This document shows, one piece after another, positions 10,001 through 19,105 of a DNA stretch of 64,000 nucleotides (position 1 is the stretch's first letter; every line of letters begins with the position of its first letter). The DNA is from Pseudoalteromonas sp. XI10 (GTDB taxonomy: Bacteria; Pseudomonadota; Gammaproteobacteria; Enterobacterales; Alteromonadaceae), in assembly GCF_001469895.1 (NCBI RefSeq), contig NZ_LOPY01000008.1, forward strand, positions 27,321-91,320, in the 5' to 3' direction. The notes beneath the pieces were generated by a model. The model saw only the letters and a list, made by a program, of their open reading frames with translations. It was not told the DNA's origin and made no database searches. The position numbers were made by a program, and so were the translations under genes.

Positions 10001-11197
10001 AATTGAGTCAAATGATACCGTTTCAACGAGTTCATTCGTTACAAGCTTTTGCTTAGGGTCAGCAAACGCTTCTAAATAACCAATTCGTTTAGTTTGGCTT
10101 GCTCGTTTAGAGATTAACACCATCTCTAAACTGTAATGAGCTGGCAGTGCTATCAACACCCCCTCATCAATTTTCGTGGGGTTCATGGTCGGAATTAAAT
10201 CAATTTTATTGGCTAAAAATAGTCGTTCCAACTCTTTCGAATTAGCCGCAGGTATATACTTAAACTGAAAGCCACTGCGCTGCGCTAAAAGCTCAAGAGT
10301 ATCGTTTAAATAGCCGTCTGCTTCTCCTAAATTACTTGTCGCATGAATTGGATACAAACCATCGACAAAAGAAAATGTCAGTAAGTAATTGTTTTCTTCT
10401 TTTTTATCAATACGGTTAAAATCACGCTTAAATTGACTATACGCTTTAGCGGCTAAATATTCTTCACTAGCAGAACTTTCCCATAGTTGTTTCGTGGTTG
10501 GTGAAATAGAGGCTAATACCGAATTAACCTGATTGCGTAATGCTGTTTTGTTTTTATTAAACATTACATGCAAGGTTTCGCTCGATAACCAAACTGGGCT
10601 CACAACTTTTAGGTTTTCTTGAGAGCGATTTTTTAGTTGATGAGATAATACTGAGTAATCACCCATAAAGGCATCAAACGAGCCATCTGCTACTTTTTTA
10701 AAGGCGTCTTCGGGTTTTATAAAACGATTGATAAATAGCGCGCCATTTTCAACTAAATATTCACAATGTGAACTCCCCGTAATGCACACCCAACGCAAGC
10801 TCGCTAAGTTTTTCAAAGCATCATTTGCGATAGACTGATTTGCGACAATGCCTCTTGGCGCTTCCATGAAGGGTGTTGAAAATAAAAAATGCTTTTTGCG
10901 TTGTGCGGTTTTGTTTAGACCTACAGCAAAATCGATCTCACCAACTTTAAGCGCATCTAACAACTCATCTAAACTGTCGTAAACACGGTATTCAAGGTCG
11001 GCTTCAGCTAAGCGAGCGATTTCATTACTATAACCAACAATAACCCCCGAAAACTGCCCATCAGCATCACGGGTATGGTAAGGAAAAAAATTATAGTTAA
11101 CGATACCCGCTTTGAGTTGTGTGGCTAAGACATCGAATGAAAGACACAGCGTCAAAAACAACACTATGATTTTATGGAAATAACTCAACTGAAACAT
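7001..11197 (-). CDS. EvgS/BvgS-like hybrid sensor histidine kinase with two periplasmic binding domains
   Basis: 1398 residues. Order: signal peptide or first membrane segment (1-25); two SBP_bac_3 amino-acid-binding-type domains (about 28-250 and 270-485); transmembrane helix (about 492-512); two PAS-like regions (about 535-785); HisKA with the phospho-accepting His in MSHELRTPMSG (about 811); HATPase with NNAVKF, DTGKGM and GGTGLGLSLA (about 983); a degenerate receiver-like stretch without a clear Asp; a true receiver with AEDNK and the Asp in LLTDCHMPDLDG (about 1205); and Hpt with the His in AAIHKLKG (about 1344). This is the full four-step relay of BvgS/EvgS. No response regulator or solute transporter is next to it, so the output partner is elsewhere. 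The ligand is unknown. Confidence 0.9.
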   Translation of the reverse strand: MFQLSYFHKIIVLFLTLCLSFDVLATQLKAGIVNYNFFPYHTRDADGQFSGVIVGYSNEIARLAEADLEYRVYDSLDELLDALKVGEIDFAVGLNKTAQRKKHFLFSTPFMEAPRGIVANQSIANDALKNLASLRWVCITGSSHCEYLVENGALFINRFIKPEDAFKKVADGSFDAFMGDYSVLSHQLKNRSQENLKVVSPVWLSSETLHVMFNKNKTALRNQVNSVLASISPTTKQLWESSASEEYLAAKAYSQFKRDFNRIDKKEENNYLLTFSFVDGLYPIHATSNLGEADGYLNDTLELLAQRSGFQFKYIPAANSKELERLFLANKIDLIPTMNPTKIDEGVLIALPAHYSLEMVLISKRASQTKRIGYLEAFADPKQKLVTNELVETVSFDSIKTLFYALRNDNIDAVILPQSIAAYQLNQFYIGEFYINPKYRYTQPIYFLVNKHFSEFATLLDSLFKTLTSNDFSHVVNRHGIFSIERGYDRKTVNTTAILILILIAVSVIYFISWRLTINREIAKRKEAEEVALIKLNFTQKLIDDLPTMVVIQDQHQKRVMWNRAYKENFAHLWDENNQYLRGDIKVVKKLISQNEQSLNSGKVINQHINYTNKAGKELELLYTKKPYLGLDGELAGIMTVLTDVTEHRHLQRENQSVQLLLQTITDTIPGGVFQYEYYDNGEGCYTYISKGAQSLLGVTSRMINQRGMTGCISPFIVDEDRVQIAKSFKAATKFNKLIDIEFRINNLGQQIWCRYIANAEINKRDDKQGVRWNGILLDISLLKRQQADLSKATQLAHQADLAKSRFIATMSHELRTPMSGVNGFIELLKSSPLDEEQHYLVDHIDSSVTKLRTLVDDILYFANTTTGNIEVELREVDLEAHLCRVLRAHEYLAKQKGLKFNVIWRTAAYTLASVDISHLMQVLSNVLNNAVKFTENGSISCDVLFEKQSLKIEISDTGKGMTAEQLANTFTPFEQADNSIQRRHGGTGLGLSLAKQLVEAMQGEISISSTFGKGTNVYIAVPLKSVSKQKLQAVSVNWAVCSQDHQLLNNLANMGVKHHQLSWPIDIEAFTQEDNILIDESYIKTLWGANWLQSISTATNNYILVASAKKEHRPANCSCHILPIEPLYPDTLRELLDNVHTSNDEGLAAQNAQLHGQILIAEDNKTNQLLLEKQCQKLGIKAVMVDDGIAALRALETGQFDLLLTDCHMPDLDGFKLTEQLRNQEKFKHLPIIGFTADDSKECFNKALKSGMNSVLFKPYKLNELYNRLAEFIDLSSNDLPNSSEGVDISLQGIKDKQHWLTVFGNESDAKMLADVFINSLQSDLNTLQEHLEAQNLEKVSAAIHKLKGAIVMLQYPPLSELIVTTENTFNQQQDTLIVEQLITELRDVIDKIKLWL

Positions 11198-11344
11198 CGC
11201 TTTTATTAAGGTTTTTTAAGTATAAGAGCATAAATTGATTTAAACAACTGCACATAAATCTGAGCAAGAGCTTAAGTAAATAATTAAACCTTAAAAATAA
11301 ATTATTTTATAACTGTAAAGCTTATAGTGAATCTGTTTATAAAA

Positions 11345-11372
11345 GAAAAAACCCTGCAAGTGCAGGGTTTTA
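11345..11372. terminator. Bidirectional-looking terminator after the first TonB receptor
   Basis: AAACCCTGCA / TGCAGGGTTT is a 10-bp stem with a 2-base apex flanked by A- and T-runs on both sides. It stands 26 bp behind the receptor stop on the minus strand, where it is followed by TTTTTTCTTTT. Confidence 0.85.
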
Positions 11373-11397
11373 ATATACATGTACTTAAATCGTTCGT

Positions 11398-14064
11398 TTA
11401 GAACTTAAATTTGAAACCTGCATAGTACAGACGACCAACTTGGCTATAAAGAGTATCGTCGTAGTCTAATTCAGAGTTCAATACTGGATCTTTATCAGCT
11501 AAGTTATTAACACCTAGTGTTAGATCAAGATTCCAAGGCGTTGCGTAAGTATAGTTAATATCGATAATGTTATACGAAGATAACTCACCAACTGCTTTGA
11601 ACTTAGTACCTTCATCATTTGCATCTTCAGTTTCTTCAGCTGTAGAAGCAATGTGGTTCCAATTTACGTTTAACATGTGAGCTTCGATATCCCATGTTAA
11701 GCCCCAGCTGATTCTTCTTTCTGGTAAACCAGCACGGCCAATTTTATCAACGTTAGGGTAACCGATGATATCTGGCTCTTCATAGCTAAGTACTTCTGAC
11801 CAAGCAAACTTAGAGCGAAGTAAACCTGCGCCACCTAAGTCAAATACTGCGTTAAGTTTGAAATCTAAGCCATCTGTAGAGAAACCAGGGATGTTAGCCA
11901 TTGGTGCAGTAACAAGTAACGAACGACCAGTTGGGTTACCACCACGGTCTACAGATACTTGGTCATAACCAGCAGCGTTATCATTTGGATCTTCAGGGTC
12001 ACCTAAAAGACCAGCTAACTCAAGGTCAAATACGTCTTGTGTAGATAACGAGCTAACTTGGTTAGTGATTTCGATATCATAGTAATCAACTGACATATCA
12101 ATATTATCAGTGATGTTATAAACCATACCGAAACTTACACTTTCTGATTCTTCAGGTTTTAATGAATCAGTACCGATGAAGTAAGTTGTATGTTGTTGAG
12201 TACGACAATCAGAACGTGATGTACCTGCTGATGTACATACCACAACATCTTTAGCTGATGAAGCTGACTCTTGTGGTGCTTTATACAGATCTTCCAGCGT
12301 TGGAGCACGGAAACCTTCACCCCAAGCAGCACGTAAAACTAACTCATCAAATGGCTGGTATTTAAGTGAAACTTTAGGAACAAATGACGAACCTACATCG
12401 CTGTAATCATCATATCGAGCAGCTAAGTTTAACTCTAATGTGTCTACTACGGGGATTAACATTTCAGCAAATACAGCTGATTCTGTACGGTCACCTGACG
12501 CTGAACCACCAGCAGTACCAATGATGTTTTTCGCTTCGTTTTGAGCTTCCGCTTGGTCAAAGTAATCAGTTTCACGGTAGCTTGCACCAACATATAGGCC
12601 TAGTTCACCTGCAGGTAAAGTAGCTAACTCATTGAAGCTTACGCCTGCAGTTACTTCACGTAATGTACTACCAGAACGACGGTTACTATTTGCAGCAATA
12701 TTTGCTAATTGAGTAGCATACGCAGATTGATCTGGGTCACGTGGATCCCAACCATCAATGATCGCATTTTCAACGCTTGGACGATGAACATAGCCTTGAC
12801 CCCACTCGTTCATTTCATAACGGTTATAGTGTGCATCTACATGCCAATCAAGCATATCACCCATACCATTTAAAGATGCACTCCAATCAGCCATGTTGCT
12901 AACTTGCCAAGTATCACGTGAAGTACCTACGTTATTAAAGCGGTAATAACCACGGTCGCCTTCATTAACAGCCATTAAGCCTTTTTCTGTGTCTTCAGCA
13001 AGCGCAATAGGGAATGTAAACCAACCTGCTGCTGGTGCGAAACGACCAAAGCTTTCATTACGCGAATGTAATGAACGGAAGTTAAAGATTAAATCATCAT
13101 TGATGTCATAATCAAAGTTAACAAATACTGAGTCACGCTTTGTTGAAGCAGCGTCAGCAGCAACAGCAGTATAATCATAGTGACAGCCGTCGTCAGCAGG
13201 GAAATCTGGTGCATCATTATGATAAGCAAATGAATCACCGTACTGCGAACAGTCTTGACCAGTGATCATTGGGTTAAACTCAAATGTTTGCATATCTAGA
13301 ATGTTACGGCCATACCAGCTTTGACCTGTTGTACCAGCGAATGTACCTGAGCCATCGTCTGTTGCACGTGAGAACCAACGATCACGAGCAAAAATAATAT
13401 CACGCTCATCATGCTCATAGCTGAATACTAGATTAGAGTTTTCTGATTTAAGACCTGTGATAATTGAGAATGATGACTCATCACCACCGCCATCACGGCT
13501 CGGAGTACCCATACGACCCTGAACTTGAACACCTTCAAAATCTTTTCTTAAAATAATGTTAACTACACCGGCGATCGCATCAGAACCATATACCGCAGAT
13601 GCGCCATCACCCATAACTTCAATGCGCTCTACAGCAGCAAAAGGAATGGTATTTAAGTCAGCTGCACCACCACCCATAACAGGTGAACCTGGCATTTTCT
13701 TACCGTTAATTAAAACAAGTGTTCTTGAAGAACCTAAACCACGTAAGTTTACTGTTGCCTGACTTTGCGCAGTACTACCTGATGATGGTTGAATCGAACC
13801 AAATGAGTTAAATGTTGAACGGTTTAATACGTCTGCAACACTTAATTGACCTGAATTATCTAAAGATGCACGGTCGATTACAACAACAGGGTTTGCACCC
13901 TCAATGTCAGTTCGTTTAATACGTGAACCTGTAACTTCGATTCGCTCAACTTTTTCTACACCTTCTTCTTCAGCAGCAAAAGACGAAGCTGAAAATGCAG
14001 CAGTTGACGCTGCACCAAAAGCAATCGCTAAGCGAACTGCTTTTGAAACTTGATTATTTAACAT
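11398..14064 (-). CDS. TonB-dependent outer-membrane receptor 1
   Basis: 888 residues from the ATG at 14064. A longer frame opens at 14088, but the strong GGGAG Shine-Dalgarno six bases before MLNNQVSKAVRL and the signal peptide that follows decide for 14064. Order: signal peptide (cleavage near SFA-AEE, about 31), short linker with VERIEVTGSRIKRTD, plug domain (about 55-170, with LRGLGSSRTLVLINGKKM and GDGASAVYGSDAIAGVVN), then a 22-strand-type barrel ending in the terminal aromatic GFKFKF. Such receptors import substrates using TonB energy; the substrate is not evident. The S9 peptidase directly upstream hints at peptides. Its 5' leader is nearly identical to those of the receptors at 16412 and 25707. 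Confidence 0.93.
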   Translation of the reverse strand: MLNNQVSKAVRLAIAFGAASTAAFSASSFAAEEEGVEKVERIEVTGSRIKRTDIEGANPVVVIDRASLDNSGQLSVADVLNRSTFNSFGSIQPSSGSTAQSQATVNLRGLGSSRTLVLINGKKMPGSPVMGGGAADLNTIPFAAVERIEVMGDGASAVYGSDAIAGVVNIILRKDFEGVQVQGRMGTPSRDGGGDESSFSIITGLKSENSNLVFSYEHDERDIIFARDRWFSRATDDGSGTFAGTTGQSWYGRNILDMQTFEFNPMITGQDCSQYGDSFAYHNDAPDFPADDGCHYDYTAVAADAASTKRDSVFVNFDYDINDDLIFNFRSLHSRNESFGRFAPAAGWFTFPIALAEDTEKGLMAVNEGDRGYYRFNNVGTSRDTWQVSNMADWSASLNGMGDMLDWHVDAHYNRYEMNEWGQGYVHRPSVENAIIDGWDPRDPDQSAYATQLANIAANSNRRSGSTLREVTAGVSFNELATLPAGELGLYVGASYRETDYFDQAEAQNEAKNIIGTAGGSASGDRTESAVFAEMLIPVVDTLELNLAARYDDYSDVGSSFVPKVSLKYQPFDELVLRAAWGEGFRAPTLEDLYKAPQESASSAKDVVVCTSAGTSRSDCRTQQHTTYFIGTDSLKPEESESVSFGMVYNITDNIDMSVDYYDIEITNQVSSLSTQDVFDLELAGLLGDPEDPNDNAAGYDQVSVDRGGNPTGRSLLVTAPMANIPGFSTDGLDFKLNAVFDLGGAGLLRSKFAWSEVLSYEEPDIIGYPNVDKIGRAGLPERRISWGLTWDIEAHMLNVNWNHIASTAEETEDANDEGTKFKAVGELSSYNIIDINYTYATPWNLDLTLGVNNLADKDPVLNSELDYDDTLYSQVGRLYYAGFKFKF

Positions 14065-14096
14065 TTGATTCTCCCTGGTCATATCCATGTTATGAC
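14065..14096 (-). promoter_or_regulatory. Hairpin abutting a conserved Shine-Dalgarno, receptor 1 leader
   Basis: On the minus strand the mRNA reads GTCATA-ACATGGA-TATGAC, a 6-bp stem with a 7-base loop (plus positions 14078-14096). CAGGGAGAATCAA and the ATG follow immediately. The stem ends 13 bases before the start. The same arrangement with a different stem sequence occurs before the other two receptors in this window. Confidence 0.55.
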
Positions 14097-14114
14097 TTTA
14101 TTAATTTATTTTAC

Positions 14115-14145
14115 CCCTTAAAGAGGTACTAGTACCTCATAAGGG
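14115..14145 (-). promoter_or_regulatory. Compound palindrome upstream of receptor 1
   Basis: CCCTTA-aa-GAGGTAC-TA-GTACCTC-a-TAAGGG: 6- and 7-bp arms around a 2-base centre, broken only by 2+1 unpaired bases. It lies 50-80 bases before the receptor start. It could be an operator or a 5'-UTR hairpin. No T-run follows on either strand, so it is not a simple terminator. Confidence 0.5.
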
Positions 14146-14292
14146 AATTAAATACTAATATTAGGGACAACTTTTGGTCAACAGTTTTTTAACCATTGTT
14201 TTTCAATGTAAATTTTAAGTTTCAGGTGTATATAAGATTAAAGAAAAATTTGATTACATATATTTCACATTAGTTTATATATTCGAAACAAT

Positions 14293-14336
14293 AAAAAACC
14301 CAGAATAAGGTTTGAGTCTTAATTTCTGGGTTTTTT
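14293..14336 (-). terminator. Terminator after the S9 peptidase
   Basis: Arms AAAAAACCCAGAA and TTCTGGGTTTTTT pair over 13 bp, and an inner TAAG/CTTA adds to the stem. It lies 20 bp behind the peptidase stop and is T-rich in the direction of transcription. It separates the peptidase from receptor 1, so the two are probably separate transcripts or linked only by read-through. Confidence 0.85.
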
Positions 14337-14355
14337 GTATTTTTTTGATAATTTA

Positions 14356-16296
14356 TTATTTCAAATATCTAGCCAAAAACTTTTCCATTTTTGTGTAAAG
14401 CTCAACTTTATTTTCTTGCTTCTGAAAGCCATGACCTTCATTTTCTTTCATTATCCATTCATCATCTGACAAAATTACTCCTTTTTTTGCCAAAGCATCG
14501 CGTAAATCAGTTGCGTGTTGCTTAACTACACGCGGGTCTTTCGCACCTTGCACTATCATTAGTGGCGCTTTAATTTTATCAACATGTTGCAACGGTGACA
14601 TTCGTTTCATTAGTGCTTCATCAGATGGATCACCAATCTGCATTTCAAGCACTTCACGTTGTGACTCCCAATGCTTTGGTAATGTATCAAATAATAAAGA
14701 CACATCTGTTACGCCAACGTAATCTATTCCGCATTTATAAAGTTCAGGTGTAAACGCAAGGCCTGCTACTGTGGCATAGCCACCGTAACTCGCGCCATAA
14801 ATACAGACCTTATTCGCATCTGCGATACCTTCTGAAACCAAATATTTAACGGTATCTGTAATATCATTTTGCATTTCAGCGCCCCATTTACCACCATAGC
14901 CCGCTTGCTGGAATTTGCGACCATAACCGCCAGACCCCCTAAAGTTAACTTGGACTGTGGCATAGCCTCTACTTGCAAAAAACTGCGCTTCAGGATTGAA
15001 TCCCCAATAATCTCGAATTCCAAAGGGACCACCATGTGGATTTACGATAAGAGGTAGCTGTTTACCCGATGAGTTTTTAGGAATTGTGATATAACCATTT
15101 AATGTTAAACCATCTCTACTTTTGAATTCGATAGGCTGCATCGGCGACATCGCTTTAGGATCTATCCATGACATTGGGCTTAATAATGCTTTTAAGCTAT
15201 TGTCATTTTTATTGAATAAATAATATTGGCCGGGATCAGTGTCACTCGCTGCATAGACAATATTGAGCACTTCATCATCAGAGCGACTGGTAATTGTCAC
15301 AACTTTATCGGGAAATGCCTGCTTTAATGAGGTCATCATTTTTGCAGTCTGTTCATCGAAGTATACTTCCTCAGGGTATTTGTCATAAAAACTAATTGAA
15401 GTAAGCTTTTTACGCTTTCTCGAAAAGCTAAGCGATGTAACATCAACGTTATCATGGGCAAAAATTTGTTCGCCTAACTTATTCGTTTCTGGATCGAAAT
15501 AAAAAACAGCTTTGGTATCACGACCTAAATCAGAAGCGACGAACAACCTTTTATTATCGAAATCAAATGCCAATGGTTCAATATTTGCTTCTTCGGCATT
15601 GTACTCTCGTAATACTCTGAATTTTTCTTCGCCTTTTCCTTTATATAGTAAAGTACCTTTTAAACCTTCAATCGTTAAAGCGCCACGTACCTCACCATCA
15701 TGATCAAGCATCCACCCCTGAACGTTACCAGGGTTCTTTGCAAGTAAGTCCATCTTGTAATTACGTTCGTGTTTACGATCCCAACGGCTGTCGATTGGCA
15801 GTTTATATAAATCTGGAGCAACAATGTTTCGGCCGTTATATTGCACCAGAATATGCTTTGGATCATCTGGTAATAAATGCACAACTGATGCAGAGCGGAT
15901 ACCTGATGCGCCAACTTTTGATCCGACTAACTGCACGACCTTCGCACGTTTCTTATGGGCATCAATTGTATAAATACTGAATGCTTCATTACCATTACTG
16001 TCTAGTGTAAAAATAATGTCATCATTATTCGCCCAAGAGAAACTATTGATATCTTGCTCATCAAACTTTGTTATTGGCCTCGCATTTTTAAAGCCATCAA
16101 CTTCCATTACAACAATATTTCTACGCTCGTTAATTGGCGATAAAACCGCAAGGTACTTACCATTTGGAGAAAGTTGCAAATTAGAAAATTTAGGTGTTTT
16201 AAAGAAGTCCTCAATTGGGATGTCTTGCGTTTTGGAGCCGACACTCATAGATAAACTGAGCAAACTACTCAAAAGTAAAAACCATATTATTTTCAT
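14356..16296 (-). CDS. Secreted S9-family (prolyl oligopeptidase type) serine peptidase
   Basis: 646 residues. A signal peptide (1-21, WFLLLSSLLSLSMSVGS) precedes an N-terminal beta-propeller-like region (about 30-370) and a C-terminal alpha/beta hydrolase (about 390-646). The nucleophile is Ser in YGASYGGYAT, the acid is Asp in QGAKDPRV and the base is His in NEGHGFQK. Family members remove dipeptides or cleave after proline or acyl-amino acids in short peptides; the exact specificity cannot be read. The start at 16296 has AAAGGGAA nine bases upstream. It sits between two TonB receptors of the same orientation, a pairing that suggests periplasmic trimming of imported peptides. Confidence 0.9.
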   Translation of the reverse strand: MKIIWFLLLSSLLSLSMSVGSKTQDIPIEDFFKTPKFSNLQLSPNGKYLAVLSPINERRNIVVMEVDGFKNARPITKFDEQDINSFSWANNDDIIFTLDSNGNEAFSIYTIDAHKKRAKVVQLVGSKVGASGIRSASVVHLLPDDPKHILVQYNGRNIVAPDLYKLPIDSRWDRKHERNYKMDLLAKNPGNVQGWMLDHDGEVRGALTIEGLKGTLLYKGKGEEKFRVLREYNAEEANIEPLAFDFDNKRLFVASDLGRDTKAVFYFDPETNKLGEQIFAHDNVDVTSLSFSRKRKKLTSISFYDKYPEEVYFDEQTAKMMTSLKQAFPDKVVTITSRSDDEVLNIVYAASDTDPGQYYLFNKNDNSLKALLSPMSWIDPKAMSPMQPIEFKSRDGLTLNGYITIPKNSSGKQLPLIVNPHGGPFGIRDYWGFNPEAQFFASRGYATVQVNFRGSGGYGRKFQQAGYGGKWGAEMQNDITDTVKYLVSEGIADANKVCIYGASYGGYATVAGLAFTPELYKCGIDYVGVTDVSLLFDTLPKHWESQREVLEMQIGDPSDEALMKRMSPLQHVDKIKAPLMIVQGAKDPRVVKQHATDLRDALAKKGVILSDDEWIMKENEGHGFQKQENKVELYTKMEKFLARYLK

Positions 16297-16362
16297 TTTA
16301 ATATTCCCTTTAATTATGACGATAAATGTTTGGGTTATTTATAACTTAGTACTTTGCATAAA

Positions 16363-16386
16363 AAAACCCTGCTACAGCAGGGTTTT
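16363..16386. terminator. Terminator after the second TonB receptor
   Basis: AAAACCCTGCT / AGCAGGGTTTT is a perfect 11-bp stem with a tiny apex, 26 bp behind the receptor stop. It has the same CCCTGC core and the same distance as the terminator behind receptor 1, so the receptor copies share downstream as well as upstream design. Confidence 0.85.
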
Positions 16387-16411
16387 AAGAGCTTATACTA
16401 ATTATTTTAGC

Positions 16412-19075
16412 TTAGAATTTTTGTTCTAAACGAAGGTACATTGAACGACCTGTTTGATCGTATAATGACCAGCTTGAATCACGGTAATCACGGAAGCCGT
16501 CATACCAAGAAGGTGCTTTCTTATCAAATACGTTGTTAACACCTACAGAAATTTTAGTATTTGTTGGTGCAGTGTATGTGAACTGAGCATTATGCTTGAA
16601 GTATGAAGGAACGTCAGCAAGGTAATCAACACCCCACTCTTCGTTACCTGACTCTTGAGCGCCTACGTAGAACATAGTCCAAGAAGCACTGTAATCTTCA
16701 TAAGAATAGCTAACACCTAAATCAGCTTTCCAATCTGGGTAGTCTTGAAGACCAGCATAATCAAACGGTTCTGCATCTTTATCAGCTTTTTCTTCAAACT
16801 CCATAACTTTTGAAACGTTTAGCATTACGCCAAAGTCACCGAAGCTAGTTTCATGCTTATAGCGAGTTGAGAAATCGAAACCAGACGTTTGTAGTGATGC
16901 TTTATTGATATAACCTGTGTAGATGTAATCAATTTGGCCAGTACCATTAGCACGGTCGATAGCATCTGGTGTAGAACCTAAACCACCTTCTTCTTGTTCA
17001 ATACGTAGAAGTTCAGTTGTGCTTACGTCATCGATACGGTTTTCGTAGCTGATATCGTAGTAAGTTAATTCTACTGCTAAGCCATCAACGATATCCCATA
17101 CGAAACCAAGCGTCGTAGAGTCACCCGTTTCTTCAGTAAGGTTTGCATTACCACCGAACCATGTCGCTACTTGCTCACCAGCGTCAGAACAATAACCTTC
17201 TAATGATTGACCAGGGTTAGCATCACACCATGCTGTATCACGAACAGTTGGGAAGCTTAATGCATAAGACTGGAACATTTCGCCCATGTTAGGAGCACGG
17301 AAAGACTCACCCCAAGAACCACGGATTAATAATGTGTCAGTTGGGCGCCAAGTAACACCTACTTTTGGAACAACCTTATCAAATGTAGTGCTCTTTTCAC
17401 CAAGGTTAGTCATACCTGACTGTTCGTATTTCTCATAACGACCAGCAACAGTTACATCAATTTCGTAAGGTAAGCTTGCTTGAATTTCCATGTATGCAGC
17501 AGTACGGTCACGAGTTGCATATACGTCATCGCCGCCTGAACCGCCTGAGATGAAACCATTTGCAGACTCAGGGTCAGATACTTGAGTGAAATCAATTTCT
17601 TCAAATTCTGCACCAACAACACCAGCAATAACGAAATCACCGTTATCAACGAATGTAGTAGACACTAAACCATCAATTTGTTGGCTTTCGTAACGACCTT
17701 CATAAGTACCTGTATGCGCTGCATATTGGTATAAGTCTGTAAGTTGAGTATTCCACTCTTCGTAGCTCATGCCAGTAGTGTTAAGAATATCATATTCACC
17801 AGAGTCAATTGCGCTTTGTAACATTACGTCATTAACTAGGTTGCTACCAAAAACATTTGTTTTAGAGATGCTGTTTTGATAGTTGATTTCCCAATCAAAA
17901 CCATTACCAATATCAGTGAAGCCTTCAAGACCTAATACGATGTCTGTAGTTACAACTTCTGTTTTTGTATCACGGTTACCAATTGGCACAGAACGCATGT
18001 AAAGACGGATATCTTCATCTTCTGGGTTATATTGGTTGTCAGCATCCATCCAAACTGCACCGGTAGATACTGGCGTACCTGCGTAACGAGAGTTTGTTTC
18101 GTTGAAACTTGCCATTGCACGACCAACAAAGCGAATGTTGTCAGTCAATTCATAGTTAAAGTTAGTTAAGAATGAGTTGTTTTCTACGTCTGGGTAGAAC
18201 TTTGTAACGTTACCGTAGTTGTATAAACAACCACCAACGCCGTTCTCATCCATAGAATTTACGACGTCAGCTGTTTGGTCACAAAGCTCAGGGTTAGAGA
18301 TATAGCTACCCGCACCACCGATTCGGTAGTTTGGAACATGGCTATAACCGCTGTAAGCACCGTAAGTCGGATCGTCCATCGCCCAAATTTCTTTGTCGAA
18401 GATTGCATTGTCACGTGAGTTTTCATACGTGAAGATGATGTTACCTTTTTCAGATGTGTAACCTGAAGTAATTGAGAAAGTTTTGCTTTCGCCACCTTCA
18501 ACTTTAGGTACTTCGTAATCGTATTTTACGCTAACACCATCAAAGTCTTTTTTAGTAATGATATTGATTACACCAGCAACAGCAGATGAACCATAAACAG
18601 CTGATGCGCCATCGCGAAGGATTTCAACACGCTCAACAACTGCCATTGGAATGATTGATGTATCAGCCGATGAACCAGAAGATGAACTTGTACCAGGCAT
18701 ACGACGACCATCTAATAATACAAGTGTCGCGTCAGAACCAAGGCCACGTAAGTTAATGTTAGAAGAAGCTGCACCACCAGCACCGTAACCAGATACACCT
18801 TTCCAAGAACCGAAAGAGTTAGAAGCAAGGTTATTTAAAACGTCAGCAACTGTAGGCTCACCTGAAAGGCTGATTTCTGCCGCTGATAAAACGGTAACTG
18901 GAGAGCTGTTCTCAAGATCTACCTGCTTGATACGTGAACCAGTAACTTGGATACGCTCAACTTTTTCTGCGTTTTCTTCATCTGCAGCAAATGTGCTTGC
19001 AGAAAATGCAGCTGTAGAAGCTGCGCCAAAAGCGACCGCTAAGCGAACAGCTTTTGAAACTTTATTATTTAACAT
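16412..19075 (-). CDS. TonB-dependent outer-membrane receptor 2
   Basis: 887 residues. Signal peptide 1-30 (MLNNKVSKAVRLAVAFGAA, cleavage near TFA-ADE), VERIQVTGSRIKQVD linker, plug (about 55-175, with LRGLGSDATLVLLDGRRMPG and DGASAVYGSSAVAGVIN), and a barrel ending MYLRLEQKF with the usual terminal Phe. The plug is homologous to that of receptor 1, but the barrel and extracellular loops differ strongly, so a different ligand is likely. The ATG at 19075 follows CAGGGAGAATCAA. Upstream lies 640 bp of gene-free DNA shared with the divergent DUF547 genes. Confidence 0.93.
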   Translation of the reverse strand: MLNNKVSKAVRLAVAFGAASTAAFSASTFAADEENAEKVERIQVTGSRIKQVDLENSSPVTVLSAAEISLSGEPTVADVLNNLASNSFGSWKGVSGYGAGGAASSNINLRGLGSDATLVLLDGRRMPGTSSSSGSSADTSIIPMAVVERVEILRDGASAVYGSSAVAGVINIITKKDFDGVSVKYDYEVPKVEGGESKTFSITSGYTSEKGNIIFTYENSRDNAIFDKEIWAMDDPTYGAYSGYSHVPNYRIGGAGSYISNPELCDQTADVVNSMDENGVGGCLYNYGNVTKFYPDVENNSFLTNFNYELTDNIRFVGRAMASFNETNSRYAGTPVSTGAVWMDADNQYNPEDEDIRLYMRSVPIGNRDTKTEVVTTDIVLGLEGFTDIGNGFDWEINYQNSISKTNVFGSNLVNDVMLQSAIDSGEYDILNTTGMSYEEWNTQLTDLYQYAAHTGTYEGRYESQQIDGLVSTTFVDNGDFVIAGVVGAEFEEIDFTQVSDPESANGFISGGSGGDDVYATRDRTAAYMEIQASLPYEIDVTVAGRYEKYEQSGMTNLGEKSTTFDKVVPKVGVTWRPTDTLLIRGSWGESFRAPNMGEMFQSYALSFPTVRDTAWCDANPGQSLEGYCSDAGEQVATWFGGNANLTEETGDSTTLGFVWDIVDGLAVELTYYDISYENRIDDVSTTELLRIEQEEGGLGSTPDAIDRANGTGQIDYIYTGYINKASLQTSGFDFSTRYKHETSFGDFGVMLNVSKVMEFEEKADKDAEPFDYAGLQDYPDWKADLGVSYSYEDYSASWTMFYVGAQESGNEEWGVDYLADVPSYFKHNAQFTYTAPTNTKISVGVNNVFDKKAPSWYDGFRDYRDSSWSLYDQTGRSMYLRLEQKF

Positions 19076-19105
19076 TTGATTCTCCCTGGACCATGTTATT
19101 CATGG
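19076..19105 (-). promoter_or_regulatory. Hairpin abutting a conserved Shine-Dalgarno, receptor 2 leader
   Basis: On the mRNA: CCATG-AATAA-CATGG (5-bp stem, 5-base loop, plus positions 19091-19105). It is followed by TCCAGGGAGAATCAA and the start codon, with the stem ending 15 bases before the ATG. Same position and same downstream sequence as the receptor 3 leader, but different stem bases. Confidence 0.55.

Noticed and set aside
14065..14088. Eight-codon longer start of receptor 1
   Set aside because: The extension covers the conserved CAGGGAGAATCAA ribosome-binding block shared with the other two receptors.
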